From the NCBI GenBank assembly GCA_030054035.1, contig JASGCS010000003.1:1-41683 (forward strand): DNA of 41,683 nucleotides, given 5' to 3'. This document shows positions 1 to 15,000 of the stretch, one piece after another. Position 1 is the stretch's first letter. Each line of letters starts with the position of its first letter. The DNA is from Candidatus Methylacidiphilales bacterium (GTDB lineage: Bacteria > Pseudomonadota > Gammaproteobacteria > JASGCS01). A program made the translations under genes and the position numbers. Under the pieces are notes generated by a model. That model was not told the DNA's origin, ran no database searches, and saw only the letters and a list, made by a program, of their open reading frames with translations.

Positions 1-1
1 C

Positions 2-3000
2 CAACCCTTCACCCTCAACTCCCAAGATACCCTACTCCTAGATCCTGACTATATAGATATAAAAGGTGGTGTTGCTCCGATTCCCTGTCAGAACTGTGTA
101 ATAGGTTCTATGATTAATGCGAGTGATAATACCGGTGGTATATCATATATTTATCAGTCAGTTCTACAATCTTTTGATAGTGGGATAATAAGTTTAACCG
201 CTATTAAAGGCATTTATTTTTCTGGCACCTTCACTAATAATTCTTTAAATTTAGGAAATAAATCTTTAGCTTTGACCACAACTTGTAGTACAAATTGTGC
301 TGGGGTTAACGACTATATTAACATCAGTGTGCTAATTAACACAACAGGTGATGTGACTATAAATTCGCAATCATCAGTTAGAATTGATTCTCTAATTACT
401 GCAAACTCAGTTTCTATAACTTCAAATAGTGGTATTCAAACTTCTCAAACTGTTGAGGTTCTCAATGCTACCAATTTAACCTTAATAAATAATTCAGGTA
501 CAATTGCCACGCAATTAAGGCCTTTAGTAGTAAATAGCTCAAAATTGTCTTCCCTTTCTATTAATTCATCGGGCAATGTTTTTATAAAAGCCGATCAGAT
601 TATATCGTTAATTAATAATTCTTCTACTATTTCTCTAACTAATGGGTCATTAAATTACTATCAATCTAATCCATCGTTGCGAAATATTACAATCGGCACC
701 CTAACACCAAGTTCTAACTTAGCAATTTACAATCTTTATCCAGGTGGGCAAATTATTATTAACGGAGTAATAACTGTTAATAATAATTTGACCTTAAGTT
801 CAGACGGGAGTATTAATGGATCTGGTTCTTTCACAATAAATAATAATGCAAGATTATCGCTAGAGTCCATTTCTGATGATATTGGAACTTCCGCAGTTAA
901 ACTAACAATAGAAAAAAGTAGCGCAACTTCAACTGTTACTTTTTCTGCTAATGACATCAATATAAAATCATTTACAAATAATGTAATTAGTTATTTTAAA
1001 AATTCCAATAATTCAATCTCCGGTAATATTAATTTAGAACAGGATGGTAGTATTTTGATAGATTCTAATTATAGTTTTAATAACCGACTATCACTTACCG
1101 CAACTGGATTTATTTATAGCTCAGATAGACAATTCAAAATAACCGCACAATCCTTTCTCCTTGAAGCGCAGGGAATAGGGATAAGCACCACTCCTGCCGC
1201 AGGCACAGTGCCCGATCCCGCAAATATAAACAGTGAATTAAATTTGTCAATTTACGGTGGTGGCTTGTTTAGTAGTTCAAATCTAGTTTTTAAATCCACC
1301 AGAGTGTACCTTGCCAGCAGTGAAGATGTTTTTCTTTATCAAGTTGGAATGTTTGGAAGTGGCGGAAATGCTAGCTATAGCACACTAGGCTTATTCGGAT
1401 TGACTCAAATTGTAAATGATATTATTTTGCCAAATCAAGACATAGCTTTAACTAACAGTAGTGGCATATTAATACTCCATGCAGTCTCAGGAAACATCTA
1501 TTCTCAACCTAGAAGCGCTCTAATTTCAAGAATAATTAGATTGCAGGCTATAAATGGATCGATCGGTCGCCAAACTAATCCGATATTAGTAATTGCTGGA
1601 AATACATTTTATGTAACTTATGATCCAAATGATTACAATAGTTCAAATTTTTTTGCAGTCGCTTGCTCTTCATCATGTTTAACTGGAGCGGGCAACATTT
1701 TCCTTTCTAGACTTACTTCAGTTGGTGTTTCTGAGTTAAATGATTTAAAAACAGCTGCAGCTCCAGCTGTTGCAAATATTATCTCAACAAATTCAATTAT
1801 TACATTATTTAATAACCCTGTTGATATCGCGACTTGTTCCAGTTTACAACTTTGTACTATTGCGCAAAATATCTTTTCAATTCCAAGCACAATTCGGGCA
1901 ACCAATATTACTAATAGCTCAGGAACCACTTTACAGTACAGTGATGTTACTCTAGTTTCAATTAGATCAGATATAGGCTCTTTAAGTAATCCAATTTTAT
2001 TTAGTGTTGTACCTACCACATTAATTATTCAAACTAGAAATGGCAGTATTTATGCTAGTGGAAATAGTAATTTAGGACAAAATTCAAATATTAATTCTAT
2101 TTATAATAAAATTTTAAATAACGCTACCCCACTCGGACCAAGTCCTACTGCAATACAATCTATAAACCTTACACAAGTACAGGGCGATGTTACTTTTATT
2201 CCTACGCAAAGTCAAATTGCATTACCTCTCAATATTTCTGTTTCCAGTGGTAATTTTTATTTTGGAACTAGTCTAAAACTTTTAAGTAACACATCTGTAC
2301 AAGCTTCTAATATACAAGCCACTAATCAGTCGGTTTTAATAGATGTTAAAAGTAGCGATTTAATTTTAAATTCAAATACTAATATTGGTTCAAATTCAAT
2401 CGGGCTGAAACTAATATCAACTGATTCAATTTATAACAAAATTAGAATTATATCGTTGGATAATGTTTATTTAAGTTTAGATTATAGAGTGGACGCTACT
2501 AATTCGGCAACAATTTACAAACCCCTTGAAGGTTTTTTAAACTCTTTGGGAAGTATTAACCCCTCTATTCCTAACGATAAAATTTTGTATTTAACTAGAG
2601 CTGACGCAATTTCGATGGAAACTATTATTAATAGTGGGTTGACACTAAACTTCTCCATTAACATAAGTTCAACATTAAACGAAATTAATTTAGGAGCACC
2701 CATAACTATAAGTGCGCCTTCCATTAGTATTTCTGGCTCAAAGCTTTTTAATTCTTCACATAAGATCACCTTTGTGTATCCTACCACTGGTAGATTGCAA
2801 CTGGTCTCTTCTAGTTCTATTGGGAATGCTACTGGAAGAATTATTATTCCTTCATCTATTGCAATTAATACAAATAATACTGTTTTTAATATTCCTGGTG
2901 GGCAAATTATTTACGCTGAATCTAGTTCCCCTGTTAATTTATTACTTGCACGATATGAAGGATTTGGGGTGTCAAGTGCCAATACTTTCCCAACGTTGGA

Positions 3001-6000
3001 TATTATTCAAACTTTTGGTGTTAGTTCAATATCAGTAGTTAGTAATCCTATATCTAGCGATCCAATTTCTTTAGATATCGGGTTAAATCTGACACTTAAT
3101 GGAGAACTTACAGGGACAACAAACCTAATAACTAGAAGTCTAGAGCTCAGTGCTTCTGCTATCACAATTAATTCACTCGGGTTAAAATCAACTAATTCTG
3201 ACTCTGTGCTTAAACTGAGTACTACAACTGGCGCAATTGGTACTTCAGCCTCACCATTACAAATATCATTTAACACATTAGCTGATCAAGATCGAATTTA
3301 CAATGTTAGTAATCTCTCAAATACATTTACCATAACTTCAAAAACCAATGTATTCTTAAGAAGTACAGGTGTTGGTGCTTCAAATGGTCTGCTCTATGCC
3401 TTTATAGGTAACGTTAACGATTTTTCAGGAAATGTAACTATTTCTACCATAAATTCTAACAATGCAAACCCCACTCTTAGCCTCACTTTAATTTCTGGTG
3501 ATTTAGTTTTTCCAGTTGGAAATCGTTCAAATAGCATCACGCTGTCTAGGCCGGTCACCTCGTCAACTATAAATTTTATTTTCGCTACTGAAAGTGGTGA
3601 TATTATCATTAATAGAAACTTGGATTTTTCTCTGCATGCTAATAGCAAGTTAACTTTTAATGCTAATAGTAACAATCCATCTAAAGGAAATATTACTATT
3701 TCTTTACCTAGCAATGGCTATATCTATGCTAAGTATATTGAATTGAATGCGAGGTCTAATATTACCACTACGGCTCTTGCAAATAATAGTGGTTTTAGAG
3801 TATTACCCTCAGGTTCAATCAAATTAAATAGTACTGAGGGGTCTATAGGTAGCTCTATATTTCCGGTTTCAATTAGAAATAATACAACAAGTGATTTTGC
3901 AAACAATATTTTCTCTGCGGTATATGGCGATATTTACTTAAGCGACACAAATGATTCTACAGATGATTTCATAAATATAGTTGCAACAAATACGGCGTCA
4001 ACGACTATATTTACTATTTCACCTTCCGGTACGCTAGGGTTGACCCAAATCCACAATGTTCTTTCAAATTTGGTCAGCATTGCTACTATAGATTCCGGTA
4101 CTGCAAGTCAATTTGCTTTTAATAATTTATATCTCAAAGTACCAAGTAACACTACGCTGACTACTGCTAGTACTGCTAAAATTGCAGTTAATACACTTTC
4201 AATTTATGCAGGCTCTATAGGGACTTCACTTTCCCCGATTAATTTATTTGTCGCTAATGTTACTCCAAGCACTGTTATTTTTTCTTCGCAAAATGATGTT
4301 TATATATCTTATTCAGATGACTCAGTTTTAAATTTTGTTAACGCTCTTTTTGATACCATTGGTACTAGCACGGTCGCTTCAGGTGTTGTTTCATCAAAAG
4401 TTATTTCATTTGAGAGAACTGGAGCAACTGCCTTAGATATTTCAAGAGATATAAATATTTTTAATTTCAGATTTGGAAGTTCATCGGTAAAGTCAAATTT
4501 TATTGAGTATGGAAAGTTAATTATTAAATCTGGCGCAGGTATAACAAATAATAGTGGAAGGTATCTAATTTCAGCAAAAAGATTGGAATTGGTTGTTAAC
4601 GGCGCACTTGGAACTTCTACAAATCCAATAATATTAAATGCATTTAATTCAGATTCTGGTAATGCTTGCCGAGACTCAACTTCATCAACAATTAATGTTA
4701 ATGAGTTTTGCAGTTTACTTGTCAGAGACTCAACTAGCTCTAGTAATGCAAATATTTATATTGCCACATTAACAACTAATCTTTGTAATCAACTTGGCAA
4801 CACAACTTGTGTTTCTGGCACTTCTTATTCTCTCGGCAGTACTTTTATAAGTAGAGCAGGGACAGCACCTGCAACAGTTGTTAATTCATTAATTATTAAT
4901 GAAAATTTAAAAGTTGATTTATTTAATGGTTGTTATTTGAATTCACTAGGGTGTTCAACTGTAACACTAGCAAATGTATATATTTTAAATGCCACTAATA
5001 ATGGTTTAGGACTCTCAACAATTAATGGAGTTACTAATTTTTTTGATCAAACTAGAGGCAGTAAATTTGATCTCTCCACTTATTTATCTATTACAATACA
5101 TTCTGATGGTGATATAGGTAGTCCTGATCAGCCAATCCAAATACCATATAACGCAAGTCGAACAATTATAAATTTAGTTGCCGGAGGTAATATATATCTC
5201 GATACAAACGGCAATCTTTTTGAATTATTTAGTAATTCTGCTAATTTTATTTATAGAACTGGTACTACAACAATTTCAGGTACGAGTGAAAGTACTAGCG
5301 CGACAAGATTGTTTGTTACCCAGAGCGGTGTGCTAGGATCTTCGTTTGCTTCAGTTACAAATTCTATCTCTTATTCTGCTTTAAATCTCACTATCTTATT
5401 TAATTTAAATCCTGTAAATAATAGAACTATAACATTGTCGGCAGATCTTTCTTTAAAAGATCTTGAGATATATAATGCTTATTCTTTAAAGTGTTTTTCT
5501 AATGCAAGTTGTGGTTCTATTACAACGACTGACGATTTTCTTTATGATTCATCAACAATTACGGGATCTTCCTTAGGTGATGTTGGTACTGGATTTGCAA
5601 ACATTAATGCTATAGAGATAACCGCAACTAATAGAACTATAAAGGCAGATCAAATTGCGATTAAATTCGATTTGCCTAATACTTTTGATGGCTCGAATTT
5701 ATTGCTTTCAGCATCAGATATTATTGTATTAGTTGATTCAACTTCTTCTAGTAGTACTGATGTAACTATTTCTAAATTAGATTTTGGATTTTCTAAAGTA
5801 TATATCTCAACGATAAGTACGAGGGGAATATTATTAAAAGAAGAATCATCGTTGCCAGCTATATCTGCAGGTTCTGTAAGTTTAAATTCAAAATACATAA
5901 AAAATGATACTACAACAGCAGGCTATATACAATTAAATGGTGGGGGAGTTTATTTGGTTGCTAATGGCTCAACAAGTACAGATGGCATCGGGCTATCAAC

Positions 6001-9000
6001 TAGTCCAATACAGATTGAAAGTAGCAGGGGATCTTTATCAGATTCTTCAAATGAATTTTTCTTTAATGCACTTAATAGTTCAATTTATTTGAGTTCAAAA
6101 TCACAATCTACTTTTTTAGGAAGTTTACTACCAACTACTGAAGGAACCGTTCAAGTAAGCACTACAGGTATCTATTCGTTAAAACAATTAACTGCGGTTG
6201 CTGGAACACCTAGTCATATTACAATTAACGGGGCTTTTAATGTTATTTCGCAGTATATTCCATCATTAGTGGTAACTACCCAAAATGGTAATATTAATGG
6301 AGGGAATGCAAATGGTGATATTTTATATGTTAATAATATCAAGTTAGAGGCCGGTTCTGGCAGTATAAATTACAGGGGAACAATCAGAAGTACAGTTTCT
6401 GGATCAATCACTCTTAAAGCTGAAAATATAGGAACAATAACATATCCATTAACAATACAATCCGATTCATTCATTTCAAATACAAATTTTATTGTAGATA
6501 CAATTGCTAGTAGTAATGTATATCTTCGTTCTCCGGTTTCACAAAACACTCTTTTGTTTGGCGATTTAAGTTTTTCTTCTGTAAGTTATAATTTATTCCT
6601 TATCGCTGATTCATCACTAAATCAGAATTTGAGCATTCCTAATGGTACTATTGATATAAGCGATATTTCTTTACATATTGATGTTAAGTACGGTTATTTA
6701 AATAATAGCGCTTTAATTAAAGTAAAAAATTTAACTATTGTTGCCCTAAGCAATATTTATGGTACAGGTTCGTTAGAATTAGCGGATACGAGCGCCTCTC
6801 TTACAATTACTTCAAAAGAAGGTTCGATTGGTTATGATGGTTTGTTAAAAACAATTCAACCAATAGCACTTAATGTTTATGGTCGTACCTCAATTACTAG
6901 CAACTCACATTTTAGTATTGTTGCAGAAAGTGGAAATCTTTATGTATCTAGTAGCTCAAAATCACTGTACCAATTATTGATTGGATCTGTGGATTCAAGT
7001 AGAACTTACTTTAAACCATTTAATTATGGCACGATAGGATTTATTTTTACTGATTCTACATCAGCCAATCAACCTGTATTGTCAAATAATATTTCAACTG
7101 TTGCTGCAGGTAATCAAATTAAACTTCTTTTTAGTGCACAAAGTTTTACCGGGTCAGCATCAATTACTTCACATGCTGTAGAGTTTCGTAGTCTGACTGG
7201 AAATCAGTTTTATGGTTCTATTAATGCGAATGTTGTCACTATTGTTAATACTAATGGTGATATAGGTCAATCTTCATCCACCAATAGAATGTCTATAAAC
7301 CTTGGTGGCGACGCATTATTAAGTATCTCAAATACTCGTGGCAGTGTTTATATTGCCGCTAATGATATCAATAAATTAGCTTTAGGAAATTATCAATTAG
7401 GTGAAAGCGCAACTACTGTTTCTTTTTATGATAACAGTACTGGATCTACTACATTAAATTTTAATGGTCATATTTTCTTTAATGATAATATTCTATTTGA
7501 TATTAATACCACCAAAATATTGTCTGGTAGTGCATTGATAACATCAGGAAATATTACTTTAACTGCTGCTGGTATTAGTAACTTTACTGGAGCTTTAATT
7601 GCTAATAACATCAATCTTTTTTCTTCAGATGAAATAGGTTCTAAATTACAACCGGTTTATGTTTCAATTGGTGTTAATGGTTTGTTAACTATTGGAGCTG
7701 ACTCATCTACAGCTTTATCCTTTGATGCGTATATATCATCTAATAATGTATCGTCCATTTTATCAACCAGTGTTTTAAGTTCATCTTCCCCAATTTCACT
7801 TATTACTTCTAAAGTGTTACACTTATTTCAAACAACTGGTGATTTAGATTTAAATTCAAATATAAAAACCTACTCATCAGGTAGTGTTGGCTATGGTTTA
7901 GATATTAAATCTTTAAAAGGTTCAATAGTATTAAATTCCACTATTGATGTTGGTACTAGTAGTGTAACATTAGAATCTTTTGAGAATATTAAAACTTCAT
8001 CAAATCTAAGTATTGAAATAATTGCTAATCAAATAACGTTAATTGCAGATGGTACTATTGGAATAGGTGAATTAGACTATCCAATTGCAATAAAACCAGG
8101 CGCAGCTGTTAGTTTGATTTTAAGTGCAGTGAATGGTTCAGCGTATGTAATTAATAAAAGTACAACTAATAGAATCAATCTGTATGGTTCTTTATCCGGA
8201 AATGTGTTTAAAGTAGGTGGAAGCGGTGCTGATATTTATCTTATGGAAAATATCGTTGCAAAAACTGTTATTTTAGAAATTAATAATTTAAATAATGATC
8301 TTGATAAATCTATTATTGCCTCAGATAGCATTTCAATAATTTGTGTTTCTGCTTCTTGTGCAAGTTCCGGAATTGGTAGCTCAGCTCATAAACTTATTAT
8401 AAATTCTGGAAACATTAATAATGTTTTCAAATATTTATATTTTGGAACAAAAGATGTTTATGTTCAATCTACAATCTCAATTAATACTAGTATCGTACGA
8501 TTGCAATCTTCTAGTGCTGCGAGCAGAACTATTTTTATAAATTCAGCTATAGATGCCACATCAATAAAGAATTATAAAGTAGTTGAAATAGCGAGTCAAT
8601 GTAGCACTAGTGACCAAAGATGTTCATATTCACCATATGGTGATATCTATATTAATGCAACGGAGTATGATCGAATAATTGTTACACCAGATACTATAAA
8701 TCAAGCTAAATCAAATATTAACTGGAATGTCTTATCTCATATTTATTCATCAGTTAATTCAATTAGCACAATTGCGTTAGGACAAGGTATTAATTTTACT
8801 ATCTCAACAAATGGGTGTCTAGCTTCTTCCACATGTGGAAATACAGATTCATTTGCAATAAATTTAACTAATATCTGGATTTCTTTACATAGAAGTGTTA
8901 ATACAAACATTCAAAACGGTAAATTAGAATTAACCACACAAAACGGAACTTCAGGTGCGAGTTTATTTGGAATTAATGTTTATAAATTACAAGCATCATA

Positions 9001-12000
9001 TATTAAAATAAACTCAGGCGCTTCTATTGGGAATGTAAATAACTACATTAAAGTTGATTTATATGAAACTATCTCTAATACTAATTTGATAGTTAGCTCA
9101 AATTGTACAAGCTCTTGTACTACATCTGCATCAAGTATTTATTTAGAACATTTAGATAATGCGTTATCATTATTAAATGCTGACATAACATTAAATGCTA
9201 ATGGTTTATTTGCAATAGCTCAAAGTAATAATAATATTACTTTATCAAGCGCTCCTTCAATAGCTACAAATAACGGTTTTTCTATAAATTCATTATCTGG
9301 AAATATCTATCTAAATACTGATTTAACTTCTACTAAAATATTATTATTTGCAAATAGAATTATTCTAAATGCAGATCGTATCATAACTATAAATTCAAGT
9401 TCTGGAATCACCAACTCATTATTACTACTATCTAGAGTTTCAGATATTGCTGATTTAACAAATCGATTAATAATTGTAGATACATCTAATGTGCTTAATA
9501 ATTCTAATTTTAATGTCTATCTTAATGGAGTAAGTGCTTCTATTTATTTTAAATCAACCTCTCAAAATCAATTTAACACTTTAATTACAGGTAATTATAA
9601 TACAGGGTCTAATACCATCCATATTAATTATTCACCGACTTCGAATACATCCTTAGATTTTACTGATTCTGTTATTAACTTATTTAATACAAATATTTCT
9701 AATCACACTATTAATATTGCTAATACTAATGGTAATATAATTTCTACTTGTTCTACAAATTGTTCTTTAGAAACTAATTCAATTTCGTTATCGTCAAATG
9801 GTAATATAACTACCTCTTCTAATTTCAGTATAACCACTAAAAGTATTAGTGGTTATTTAACTTTGATTGCCAATAATGGTTTAGGAAATGTTGGTAGTAA
9901 TGCTAACCCGATTAATGTAAATCCTAATAAGACCCAAACTGAAATATTATCAAGTCAGTTCATTGTTAATGCTAGTTCAATCTTTATAACTTCATTAAGT
10001 ACCTCAGGAAAATTATTAAGTGGAACATTTCCTTCTACAGCAGTGGTAGAAATTAATCAAAAGAATGGGAATTTATATATTCCTTACATCATTCCTACAA
10101 ATTTTGCAACATTAAAATTAAAAACTTTAGGTGATATTCTTAGAGGTTCAGGAAGCACTCTACGAGCTTCAATTTTATCTTTAACTTCAAGCAATGGATC
10201 TATTGGATCATCATCAAATCCAATAACTATTGAAAGAGTATCAGGCACTTGGTCAAGTGGAAATTTAACTGTTTCTGCTAGTAATGGGTCTGTATATATA
10301 AAATCAGGAACTCAAGGTATACTTCCTCTTCTTGGTATGGCTTCATCAACTATTTCTTTTTCTTCATCGGGTGTATTTTCTTTTGATCAATCTTCAGGTT
10401 CATTAACTATTGCTTCAAATTTGAATTTTCCATCAGCTTCAATTATTTTATCTACTTCACAAGCGCTATCAACTATTTCTCTTTCAAACTCAATAATAGC
10501 GAATGTAATCTCATTATCAACTCCTGGAATGGTTAGTGGTAATGGAACTTTAACAGCAAATCAAATTTCGATTACAGCAAATAGCACTAATAATGTCAAT
10601 ATTAGTAGTAATTCAAATTTAACTTTTAATCTAATAACCTCCTCCGCATCTACTATTAATTCCACACCATCTGGTAATCTAATTATTGGTACTATTCATA
10701 GTTCTGATTTGACAATAAATCATTCTGTCTCTACTAATGTATTATTAAATCAAAATTCATCTTTAATTAATACTGGGTTAAGTTTAGTTTTCAATCAAGC
10801 CAATTCTTCCTCTTTATTATTTTCTGACAATTCAAATTTACAATTTAATAATTTAAATGTAAGTTCACCTAATGTAATAGAATTTAATGGAACAATATTA
10901 ATTTCAGGTAGTGTTATTGTTAGTGGGTTAAAAACAACATTAACTATTAATGATAGTTCAAATTTTGGTTCTTTAAAAGTAGTATCATCTAATAGTAATA
11001 GTGGTTTCATATTAAATGAAAATTCTTTATTAAATGTTACAAATGATTTATTAATTAATGTTTTAGGTTCAGTTACATTTAATTCAAATGTAACTGTATC
11101 GCAAGGTAATCTTGCAATTATATCAGGAAAAACAATAGAAAGTTCCGGCACTTTAACAGCTAGAAAACTGTATCTACGAGCAGCTTCTATTGGGACATTA
11201 AATAATTTTATAAATTATAATTTTACTTCAACTGATAGATTAACAATTTGTAACACTTCTATTCAAGGCATTACATTAACCTGTAATTCAAACTTAAGCG
11301 CTTCAAATCAGTCTTATGGTGCGTATTTTGAAGCAACCTCTTCAAATGCACTTGTCGCAATTACTAGTATTGCGATCAATCCACTCATACATCTTAATGG
11401 ACCAACAAACGCTGTTGGCATCTATTTTAATTCAAGTACTCCATCAAACGATTATACCCTTGCATTAGCACTTACAAATGGCGATATTACCATCAATTCT
11501 ACTTTTAATAATTTATTTTCTAATTATGGTGTAATCACGAATAATGGTTTAGTCTCATCCATTACTCTTTGGGCTATAAATGGAAGTATTCTTTCAAATT
11601 CTTCCTCTAATATCTTAAGTTTTTCATCTATAAACTTACACGCATATAATACCATTGGAACTATTTCAAATCCAATACCAGTATCAAATATTGTTAATAG
11701 CGTCCAATCGCCATTTACTACTTTTACACTTACTATAGATTCCACTTCAGCAAGTTCACAAACTGTATATCTATCTAGACAACAACTACCTTCTTTATGG
11801 TACAGACAAATAACTGCAAATAATGCAAATGTAAGATTAAAACTATTTGAAATATCAGGTGCTATACTTAATCCAAACTCTGTCAATTATAATTTTTATA
11901 ACCCTTCTTCTGTAACTATATTTACACAGATTTCAAGTTGTTCTACATCATATATATGCTTAGATAGATCAAACTATAATAATTTTTCTCTTAGTAATTT

Positions 12001-15000
12001 ACTTTATCCTGTAGTTGAAAATACTAATCCTAATATTGAAGTCGGTCTTGTTATTAATGAGAATATTGTAAGCCTAGAATTACACACAAGCAGTAATGTA
12101 ATTATTCCAAGTACTATTACATTTAATCTAGCAACATTGATTTGGATACGCTCTGATAGTAATATTATAATTGGTGAAAATGCAGGATTAATTTTACCTA
12201 ATAATTCTAAACTAATTTTAGACGCTACTAATAATTTAGAAATTCAAGGAACTTTAGATTCTCCTTCTGTAGAATTATTTGCTCGTAATGGTTCTATTGG
12301 TGTTTGCTCAGCTAATTCCCCTTCTGTTTGTGATAGTGGGCTTAGTGTTAATATTAAACCAGTTAAACTGAAATTTATTCCATTAACTGTATTAGCTGGA
12401 AATAATAATAACACATTTATAGCTATCTCTTTTTTATTCTCTAATACTAATCCATTGATTACATCAAATTTAAATACCATTAAGTTTGATTATGCAAGTA
12501 ATTATTCTAGCAACAATCGTCATTTGCTTTATATCGCTTCTAATACACCAATTGATTTAACTGGGTTCTCTTCCCAGAATCTTTCAAATCAATTTTTAAT
12601 TAATCCTAATATTGGGTTATATTTACTAACTACAACAACTAATAATAACATTACATGTTCACAGTGTGTTTTCAGTTCGTATGTTTTAGATTCAACAGGT
12701 ACAGTTAACTTGTCCGCTGCAAATCTTTTAAATGGAAGTATTTTAAATATTTCTAATTTAACTATTAAATCAATTAATTCGATATTAGTTACTTCTCAAT
12801 CAACTGTGTATGTTAATAGTATTGAGTCAGTATCCGCGACTTCAATAAGTTTAACAACTTCATCAGGTAATATTTATGTGTCAGATACTGGGCTTATTAG
12901 TAGCTTAACGCCGTTTAGTCTAGAAATTGGCGCTACTTCAGGTGCAGCAACAAATTTTGTATCGATTGGATTGATAAATAATTATGGGAATGCTGTTCCA
13001 TTGTCAATTGTTAACGCTTCATCATTAACTTTTAATAATCCAACTAATATTGCTTTAAGGGTTGAGAAATTAGATGATGCAAATGTTATTCTAACTAATT
13101 CTAGTTTTATTTCTGGTAGTTTTTTACGATATATACAATTACATAGCGCAACTACAAATCCACAATTTATTCTACCTTTAATAAATATGACTGGTAGTAT
13201 CTACATAGTAAGTACAAACCCAGTTTTAATTAAGTATAACATTACAGCAAGTCTTTTATCAATAAACTCAGTCCAAAATATTGAACAATCCAGTGGAACT
13301 TCTTTAACCGTTAGTCACCTTGCTTTAACCTCAGGCGGCTCTGTAGGTTCATTAAATTTACCTATTGCTCTTTCATCAAATCCAACTACTATTCAAATAC
13401 TTGCTGGTGCAAGAAATAATTCTTCAATATATTTAAAGACAACTTCTGATATCATTAATCTCGTAACTGATAAAACCTCAAGTTCTTTTGTAAGATTTAG
13501 TTTTGATGGAAATTATGATAATTCTGATAGTAATGTTTATCATACTTTAAATATTACAACTTCTGGTGCATCAGGTATAACAATTAATAATGAAATAAAT
13601 CAATTTATCTCTGATAATTACGCTTCATTTTCACGAGTGTATGGACTTAGAAAAGTTATTTTAGAATTAAATGCTACAGCTGGTCCAATAACTATTAATA
13701 ATAATGTAAAAGTTTTAGAACTTTCACTTACCTCATTTGGCTCAATTACAACTAATGCTATTTCAATAGTAACAGCTCGAACCTTTAAATTCACCGCAAA
13801 TAGTATTGGAACTTCAAGTTTACCTATTAACATATCTACAGTTCTATATCCAGAACAAAATGAGCTAGATATTTGTATTTCTCAATGTGATTCAAGTTTG
13901 GTTTATAACAAAACTGATGATAATCAAGTAATTATAAATGTTACTACACTTCCTGCATACTTTATAAGAGCTTTAAATACAAATGAGTGGAATTGTAATC
14001 CAACAAATTCTTGTACTATTATTCCATCCTCTAGTTTAGTCTTTAATCAAATATTAATTGTTGATACTTGTCCAATTACATTGCTATCAACTGATAAATG
14101 TCTTTCAACTACACCAGTGAATCAAGGGGATCTTAATATAATACTTGCTGGAAGAGGATCAAATTACTATATTCCTATTTCAATTTTCAATTCTTTAACT
14201 ACTTTTGATCTCAATTTACGAGCTATGTATGGTATTGTTTCATTACTTTCATCTCCTGTTGTTGTTAATCGCTCTTCAATTACTACCTTTACAGTGGTAT
14301 CAAACAATCCTTCTACAAATCAATCAATTTATTCTGGTATAAATTTAAATAATGTATCATTAGTTTCTACAGCAAAAGTAGTTTTTAATACTAATAATGG
14401 TTTTACAACATTTAATCGTTTAGTGTCTGTTAACGGTGCTGACTTAATATTCAATTCTAAGGCGGCAATTTGTTTTAACACAATTGCAATAAATACTAGT
14501 TGTTCAGATACTCCAAGAACTATTATTGAAAATACAGTTAACTATTCACTTATAGAAGGTGAATTATTAGTGTCTGTTACTTCTGGGAAAATTATTATTA
14601 ATGGTCTTGATGAAAATGGTGTAACTTGTACTGGAGGAGTATCTTGTCTTTTCCCAAATACAGCACGACTTCGTCTCATTAGCCCAATTACCGAACTAGG
14701 TAATATCAGAGTTTCTGGTTTTGTTCGATTAAATGCAGATTCGAATACTGTTTATAATGCTTATTCTGGAAATATTACACAAATCGGCACCGCTGCAAAT
14801 CAAATCACTTCAAATTCTTTGGTGTTAATTGCTGGTTCTACTACCAATTCTACAAATCTAAACCAATTAATTGTCAATATTACTGGAACAATATCTATTA
14901 CAATAAAAAATATTCAATCTGTTACTGCGAGTAACTTATTGTTAGCCGGCACATTTTCTACACCTTTACTATCTATTAGCTATAATCAAAATAATAGCAC

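Noticed and set aside
110-112. ATG at 110 as the start of the giant gene
   Set aside because: The frame is open back to position 2 and the upstream codons read as the same protein (LLLDPDYIDIKGG), so this methionine is internal.
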